Source: Dryococelus australis (taxonomy: Eukaryota; Arthropoda; Insecta; Phasmatodea; Phasmatidae). From it: a stretch of DNA of 64,000 nucleotides. A model generated the notes under the pieces. It was not told where the DNA came from and ran no database searches. It saw only the letters and a program-made list of their open reading frames with translations. The stretch is taken from the NCBI GenBank assembly GCA_029891345.1, contig CM057009.1, positions 212,034,709 through 212,098,708 of the forward strand, in the 5' to 3' direction. The position numbers and the translations under genes are program-made. Position 1 is the stretch's first letter. Each line of letters opens with the position of its first letter. Below are positions 56,797 through 64,000 of the stretch, piece by piece.

Positions 56797-59609
56797 AACA
56801 TACACAATGCTGAGAGCCAACAAGCCATCACCCACATCGGCCATGCACGAGCGCCACCAAGGATATGCAAAGGCTGAGAAATGACCAGAGGGTGTTACTC
56901 CCACTTTGGCCTCGAACCTGAGGGACGTCAAACGCGATCCCCCTCGGGAGCCGCGATACGCGCTGCCTCGCTATGTAAGGCCATGCACGGCGGCCCTCGT
57001 GAGTTGTTCCTGCAGTCTTCTCCGAGCACCTGGTTGGTGGTGATTAGACTACAGCGAACCTTTCAATAGCCCTTCCAGGGGCTGTCGCCAACGACTAAAC
57101 AGCCTTCCGCAGCCACCAGAGGCTACCCCCATTGACGTTGCCATTAGAGCTCTGCTGCCTCGCTACCGGATGCTCCAGCGACGTCAATAGCTACCAGAAG
57201 CTTTCCGTACATAATACATTCCACACGTAAATCTTTTTGTCTCATACAGACAGCCTCTATATAGAGTTAGGTTTGTATTAAAGTAATTTTCGACAGTTTT
57301 TTAAGGTAACTTCCCCACATATATTAGGACCAGGCCACCTACACCTGGATTCCGTAGGATTACTTCCAACCACCGGTCTGCCTGGCAGGAGAGCACGTGT
57401 CACCATGTTTAATATGTCTTTAATAAACACTGCTTTGTTTCTCTTACCCTCGAGTCTCATTCATAGGGTAATTTGTCACCAATTACTAGGAGAACCTCAA
57501 AATGAGCACCACCGAGCGGCACAGAGAAAATATTCTTATTTCTGCAGTTATCTACAACTGGAGACTCCCCCTCAGGTGGCTCCAAGTTCAAAACACACCC
57601 ATTAGATGGCCAGCTATTCTATTCCTACCACATATACAGGTACTGGAGGAATAGAATAGAAGAGCCACGACCACTATCAACACTTCTCAATCAGGGAGAG
57701 ATGATACATCTGAGTTGTAGCCCTACCGGAGAACCTGGGTGCTGGCGGGGGTCTTTGCTTAGGTGCTACCACCTGGACTTGGTTGGGAAACTCACACCCA
57801 GTGATAGTCTTGGCAACCCACATGGCTCCAATGCTTCTGATCAGCCCGCAATAGTGGGGGATCTTCTGAAGCACCGGAGCTCGCATTGGGAAGACTTTCG
57901 CCTGGCAAAACTAAATAAGGGATACCAGCATCCATGGGGCTTATTTTGAGTTCTTCATATTTACACCACTCTATGCCATTCAAGGTGAGGTACGGCACCA
58001 GGAGAGAGGAGCATATAGTTGCGCGCTTTACTGCCAGACAGTTGGCTGGTCTTAACCCGATTACAGCTAACTGACAAGCCGAACGAGAGCGTGCCACTAT
58101 ATTTCGTTCATCGACACCACCTACAACGACTGCCGTCAACCCAGCTATTTTCCCGTCAGCACTGCTACGTACACCCCCGACTGCTATATCCAGCCGTAAT
58201 TAAACCTAAGTCAAACCCGCACGCCCAAACGACCTAAGTGCAACCAAAGCCATACGGCAGTGATCCAACCTTAACTATGGGACACATATCAGTGTTAAAA
58301 CATAACACAATAATTAAATATATTAAGGCTGCCTTTTCTGATGAATAGATAGAGAACATCATAATCGGTTTCGCTTTCAAGCGGAATAAGTAATAATAAG
58401 TACTCATGTTACACAACATCTTTAATAATAGCCGTCATTCATATGTATTATTCTTATGAACTAGTATATCTCAACTAAGCACTCTACATACAAAGAACAC
58501 CAGACAATTAAAATAGTCTACCATTTTTTAAAAATAAGACTAAGCTGACTATTTTTATTGAAATAGGACAGGTTCCACATTAAAATAATATTCAATGATT
58601 AAACGAGCAAAGCAATGATCATAAAACTGCTGCCAGTTATTTAAAATTAATGAGATGAGTTTAGTTTTAATGACCCGAAAATGATTACCAGCATCCTCAC
58701 ACACATTGACCCGTTTGCATGACTGCGAAATCATGTGCAACTGTCACTTTAATAATCTTGCACTGTTTCTTGGAAAGTGCTAAAAAATTAAATATTTAAT
58801 TGTCCGACCAGTCAAAGCTCAGTCCTTTTTTAGATTTACGATACCTTGTTAATTCTCTCTAGCCTCTGTATCTGGGTATCTGATTAGCTTGCTACTGTAC
58901 TTTGAAACACATTCTTGGCTTTAAGGTGATACTGCATCCAAAATAGGATATTGCAATGTTATATTAATCTGCGATGATTAGTAGACCAGAAGTTCTCGTT
59001 GTCTTAGAATCGCAGGGAACCAGAGCAGTTCTGAATAGGATTCAGGCGGACTCCCTGATCCATCTCGTCGCCATCTAATGAAGCCATTTTCAGCAGTTGA
59101 ACAGAATTCCAGGCCAATGAGATATCATTCTTTTAATCAGTTTCTGCTTCTCCTTCTCCGTCGTGGAAACTACCTTGTCAAGTCGTGCAGCCATCATCGC
59201 CCGAAAATAATATTTTATTTTACTTCTCCAGCCAAAACTTTCCACTTAAAATGTTCCAAAACAACTCATAGATAAAAGCTCCACTTAGCAACCCTTCGTG
59301 AGATCGACATTTTATATGGTCATAAAATTGTTCTCTATATCGACACGTAGTGTATGAGAAATGTAATAGGAATTCATCAGCTTGTATGTGCGTTGAAAAC
59401 AAATCAAACATTTAGTTATAAAAACATGGTAGAGTGTAGATAAACCCTGAATTTTCGATTAACATCTTGCAACGAAGTTCCATTCGTGACATAGTTTTAA
59501 TAAAATCATGTTTCAAATATAAAACATACACGGATGGACATTTTAAGGATACGATAATTTATTATGAAACAATTAAGATGAATGAATGAGTGATATGATA
59601 AGTGAGGAA

Positions 59610-62170
59610 CAACTGTTAGGGAACTCCTTACACATATATACCAATAGGACTTCAGCCATTCAGCTAAAACATTACTTACCAACATTTTCCTACAACACTT
59701 ACAGACTAAATAAATGAACTACTCATACTAGGATTCAAGCATACCTGAGCCCACACTGACCATACCAAAATCGTAAGTAAAATATGTTTGTCATATCATC
59801 AGGTGATAGCCAAATATCATATAATGACATTAATATAAATCACTCTATCAACAATCCATACAAATTAAAATTGCTAACCACCACACCTCAGATATACAGA
59901 AGAAAATATAAGTAAACTCTGCAGACCAGGGGTACTGGGTGCTATACCAGTCATAACCCCAGTATACTTCAGTCATACCATGCAGATCACATTGTATATG
60001 CAATATAACAACTACTAATTTCATACCACCCCACATCATCCAGTAAAGCCACCAACCAAAACATACTAGGTAATAACACTCCAGCATACCAGACTTTAAT
60101 ATAAATCACTCTATCAACCAACAAACTAGTTAATTATGCCAGTCACCCATACTAATAGCTTCTCCAACAAAACCTACCAGGTAATATGCCTCCAACATAC
60201 TTAACAACCATATCGATAACACATTGTTACTGAGTACTGAAACAGTTATAACACCTTTCACCAGGACAGTGTCTTTTCAAAACAATGTGATGCCGATAGC
60301 CATAGAACCCAGCATATCAACATACTATACCATCTCAATATATCAACAAACCACCTCAACAGATAATCTTACACACAAAAACATGCAGTCCAAACCACAT
60401 CTTTCTCTCTAACCCTAGCATACCTAAGTCATTATGTTAACAATACAACAATATTAACCACAATACCTCAGTTTTACTGCTGAATCATAACAGTCAACTT
60501 TATTGACTACCATTTCATCCCATATAATTTCACCAATTACACATATAAACAAGACATTCCAGCAGCCAAACCAATCTAATGTTCCTATCATTAGCTCCTA
60601 CTTTGCTATCAATAGGCAAACACTAGTAATTTAAGCATCTATGACATCCATACAGTCTTAATACCCAGATAATATATCATACCATTAATTCATACTGACC
60701 ATACACATATTTGAAATACAAATGTCGATAACCAACTATGCAATCATGTCAAACCAGTAGGCAACACTGTCAGACTAACTAACCATTCTAACTATCTAAC
60801 CATACTAACTAACCTACCAGCCATATCGGCATTTTCCTCTGTTACTCGCACAGAAAGACGAATCTTCTGCTGGACGATCTGCACTCTGTTTTCTTCTGCT
60901 GGGTTTATATCATTCTACGGGGAAGGGGAGGAGGAAATAGTCTCAAATGGACAAAAAATTTCAATTTGTCATAACCTTACCATATTACAAAAATAAATTA
61001 CATACTTTTTAATTATTTATTAATTTTCTGCAGCCTTTTAAGGCAATGTTCCGTTTTCTGGAAACAGGTTCCTCACCTCTAACATCATTATATTAATTAA
61101 ATTTACCGACCAGCATTCCCTACCACTTCACCAACCATATTTAATTCCATACAGTTTACTATATTGTCAGAAACTAGCATCCACCCAATTTTAAAAATGC
61201 TTCAGCTATAACACAATATCAGATGCCATATCATATCTACTTATAAGATATACCAACCAGTTATTCCTACGAAAATATCCCTACCAAATATTATAAAAAA
61301 TAAAGGTAATATAATGCCACAGTGATTACATGGACAGATCATAACTACCTCCAGTCCTTACCATTAGTCCATATAGAATATAAGAGCCATACAAACAAAG
61401 CTACAATAGAGACACTCATATTAAATATTTCAGCAAATTAGTCTAACTATTACCTCATGTAATACTAACCATATGGTCAGATCATACAGAACATCATTAC
61501 ATATGTACCAACAATACCGAAGTGCCATATCAATAGGACATACAACCAGACCAGCAAATCATATGTTCCAGCTAAATAAAACATTATCACTGTCTATACT
61601 CGCCGACCTTATCATGCTAAACCGCCCATTTACACAGAACATAACATAATCTAATAAAAAAAACATGACCATACCATACTGTCAGAACATACCAAATACA
61701 CAACCAAATATTCCAAATTCTGACTAGCCATAATATCACACCATACCATCAATTTGCAAAAGACACAATATCAGCAAACCAATCATACAGACAAGCCATA
61801 ACTACCATCGAACTGAAAATATTTCAACAAATCATTCCGTCCAACAATTCTAGTAGACTATTCCATCTGAAATTACCCATGGTAACGTACTGTTAGAACA
61901 TACCAAATGTCATCCATTCCTACAAAAATATTCAAAATTCAATACTTATAAAACACACTGCCATGTCATAATATTCGCTTAGGCTGATCATACAAAAAAG
62001 ACACGGCTATGTTGCGAGACCCTTTCTACCAACAATACTGAAAAACCTAACACCGTCCACATCTAACAAAAAAATTAAAATACCATTCAGGCGATACAAC
62101 TCAATCGTGACATCTCTTGTAACGTATATTCAAATGATCTATTCTAGTATATAACATACCACACCCATCA
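59610..62170. repeat. G-poor, A/C-rich degenerate repeat tract
   Basis: For about 2.5 kb the + strand is strikingly poor in G and rich in ACCATAC/CATACCA/CAACCA words. Longer words repeat: TAATATAAATCACTCTATCA occurs near 59831 and 60098, and AGAACATACCAAAT occurs near 61685 and 61893 followed in both cases by ATATTC-AAATTC. This suggests an old satellite-like array whose register is now blurred. A GC-richer interruption lies near 60830-60960. No coding signal was found. Confidence 0.6.
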
Positions 62171-62751
62171 CCTCGTAGAAATTCGAATGCCAGGTCTCTC
62201 TAAAATTTTTTTTGCTCTTAACACACTATCAGTTGGTATCAAAAAAGTTATGTCATGAAAATCAAAACTGTTTTCCAGCTAATAACAGGGTAATCGACGA
62301 AGCTGTGCGTATAGACACGTTTTCCGCAGTCTATTTCACATCACCAGGGGCTTGCATCGCCTTACATTCACTCATTCACTTTACTCGTACAGACTGACTC
62401 TTGCAGACTCACTCCTGTGAAGACGGAACATCGTTTGAACTTTTACCGAGAGCATGCAGATACCTGTATATACATATTCTGAAGCCAACCACAGGTACCT
62501 AGGAACTGAAAAACCTTAATTTAACTTTAATTTTTATTAGTGTTCCAAGCAGTTTGCATAATGAATCAGTTTATGTTATCCATCTCGACTGTCTCAGGAT
62601 ATGTCTGCTGAGTCTGAATAAGTAAAATCAACATTGTTGTTGTATTATTATATGAGAGCTTATCATTTCTTTCGCTTTCTAACCTGCGATGTCGTCCATC
62701 GGACAAACACTATTATTTGCACTGCTACATATTTCAATGTTGAAGGTGACT

Positions 62752-62752
<1 letters not shown>

Positions 62753-62785
<33 letters not shown>
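62753..62785. repeat. (TA)n microsatellite
   Basis: About 33 bases of TA within the large inverted-repeat element. Confidence 0.95.
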
Positions 62786-62787
<2 letters not shown>

Positions 62788-63290
62788 CTTTTGCTGCAAC
62801 AGTCTCCGGAAATATCTTACACCGCCTCCAAGAATGTGTTGTGTCTGCAACAGTAACACTTACTTGAAAACCCTCCACTAATGGGAGACAGCCAAGAAAC
62901 TCTAACCTATTGCAGAAAAATTGATATGTGTTTTGTATTTGGTGGCATGAATATGCGAGAAGGATTTCTATAGGCAGGTACGCAAACCCAACATCATTAT
63001 CGGATGCTGCAAGTGATCTAAGTTTTCCATATGACACGATAGTGTTGGTAAAATGATCCGACCAATAGAATACATAACATCATTATTACTATACGCCCTG
63101 TCAACAAGAGGAAGAAGTTTAAATTATTTGTGTTGGTACGAGATGCTTTTATAGACTTTAGGGGAGAGCAGGAGCAACATTCTTTACCATCATCAGTTTA
63201 TTCGAAACATTTTTTTAAACTTACATGGAAATACTCTGTCAACGAACATTTTGATTATAGGTAAAAACTCGATCGCAGAACCGACACTGT

Positions 63291-63696
63291 CATTCGTATT
63301 CGCATTTCATATTTATGGTATGCGAGCACCCTGAGAAAACCCAACTACCAAAGAATCATAATTTTCAGAAAATTTTAAAATATGCATAAAAAATAACAAT
63401 TTTTAAGAAAGAAATCACAATTTTTTTGATTAATTTTCCAATCGTAGAAAAAATTATAAGATCTTAGCTTCATATTCGACGAAGCTGAACACGACTAACG
63501 AGATCTTCAGCAGCTAAGGTTTTATCATTTTATCTGCAAATTAAAAAATTCTAAAAGAATTGTGAGTTTTCTAAAAAAAAAATAATAATAATTTTTTCAG
63601 CGATTTATTTTAAATTTTCTAATAATTATGATTCTTTCATAGTTGGGTTTTCTCAGAGTGCTCCCATAATGGGAAGATGAAATGCGAATACGAATA
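63291..63696. repeat. Inner palindrome, about 400 bp
   Basis: ATTCGTATTCGCATTTCAT at the left is inverted at the right. GAGAAAACCCAACTA, AAAGAATCATAATT and CTTAGCT also pair in order toward a centre near 63485-63500. The arms total about 190 bp each, with differences mainly in A/T runs. It is nested in the larger inverted repeat. Confidence 0.85.
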
Positions 63697-63698
63697 TA

Positions 63699-63738
<40 letters not shown>

Positions 63739-63754
63739 ATATATATATACACAC

Positions 63755-63794
<40 letters not shown>

Positions 63795-63797
63795 TAT
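63693..63797. repeat. Compound TG/TA/CA microsatellite
   Basis: TG repeats, several blocks of TA separated by CACAATA and CACACTA, then CA repeats. It abuts the outer edge of the inner palindrome. Confidence 0.95.
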
Positions 63798-64000
63798 GCA
63801 CTGATTGATTATCGCAAACTGCCTGAAACACATAATAAAAAAATTAAAAGAAGGGTTTTTTCCTTCAGTTCCTTGGTACCTGTGTTTGCCTACAGAACAT
63901 TTATCTACATGCATCTGCATGCTCTCGGTAAAAGTTCAAATATTGTTCGGTCTTGGCAGGAGTCAGTCTGCATGAGTCAGTCTGTACAAGTAAAGTGTAT

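Larger units (their letters stand above)
51933..59600. other. Intergenic or unassigned region
   Basis: Besides the tandem array and the SINE copy, the stretch 54730-54960 and the GC-richer block 56680-58240 look like old repeats (the latter with the palindrome CTATTCTATTCCTACCA near 57615 and 57650), but no coding domain was recognised. A minus-strand frame of 153 codons at 56470-56931 has no recognisable domain. Simple tracts lie at 55603-55621 (G-rich) and 56785-56796 (12 C). The remainder, including 58240-59600, shows nothing I can support. Confidence 0.5.
62370..64000. mobile_element. Large inverted-repeat (foldback) element, truncated by the window edge
   Basis: The left arm (about 62370-62620) contains ACTTTACTCGTACAGACTGA, TTTGAACTTTTACCGAGAGC and ACAGGTACC-AGGAACTGAA. 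The last 210 bases of the window (about 63790-64000) carry the inverted counterpart, so the outer right end lies at or beyond 64000. Between the arms are a TA tract, about 500 bp of unassigned sequence and a second, inner palindrome (63291-63696). No transposase was recognised. Confidence 0.75.

Noticed and set aside
56470..56931. 153-codon minus-strand open frame, the second longest in the window
   Set aside because: No domain or signature recognised, spans a C homopolymer run, and sits in a block that looks like an old repeat. Kept only as a mention.
63597..63920. 107-codon minus-strand frame with Tyr-Ile repeats
   Set aside because: Microsatellite translation within the inverted-repeat element.

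Overview
The window is animal nuclear DNA, most likely from an insect with large introns. It is AT-rich, has small GT-AG exons separated by multi-kilobase introns, and is full of Tc1/mariner relics, foldback elements, tRNA-derived SINEs and microsatellites. A cockroach, termite or other polyneopteran would fit, but the species cannot be fixed from the sequence. No bacterial-type operons, CRISPR arrays, rRNA genes or intact tRNA genes were seen.

The only confident host gene is on the + strand, from before position 248 to the stop codon at 44641-44643. Nine exons (248-425, 14039-14235, 18235-18370, 25493-25638, 31151-31307, 36435-36557, 36641-36838, 40672-40785, 44441-44643) join with matching phases at all eight junctions. 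They encode 483 residues: the second half of one I-set Ig domain, a Ser/Lys-rich linker with a 10-residue tandem repeat, and three more Ig domains, each split over two exons, ending in SAGEL-stop. The sequence looks most like the insect stretchin/myosin light chain kinase gene (Strn-Mlck), a titin/MLCK-family muscle protein. The 5' part lies outside the window, and no kinase or fibronectin exon was recognised. A further candidate exon at 51795-51932 could be an alternative 3' end or part of another gene.

The introns hold most of the other recognisable content. Intron 1 (13.6 kb) has a foldback element (3343-3727), a short mariner relic with the start of its transposase (4016-4490), a TA-flanked mariner-derived inverted repeat (7550-8250), a nearly complete Tc1 element with DD36E spacing (8839-10045), and a 3.2-kb TIR element with a broken gene for a protein bearing a D-G-C-G-G-Q-N-K-N motif (10578-13793). 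Intron 2 has a dead Tc1 copy and a 915-bp TIR element. Intron 3 has another Tc1 copy abutting a compound microsatellite and a foldback element. Introns 4 and 5 have two more Tc1 relics and one mariner-like element with 75-bp TIRs. A small MITE family with GGCTGTTC...GTAAAGTG ends occurs three times.

Downstream of the gene (44644-64000) are a tRNA-derived SINE with a diverged second copy, a decayed Ty3/gypsy pol region (minus strand, 49370-50860), a degenerate array with a period near 120 bp (52340-53240), a GC-richer unassigned block (56.7-58.2 kb), a G-poor repeat tract (59.6-62.2 kb), and nested inverted repeats that run off the right edge of the window.
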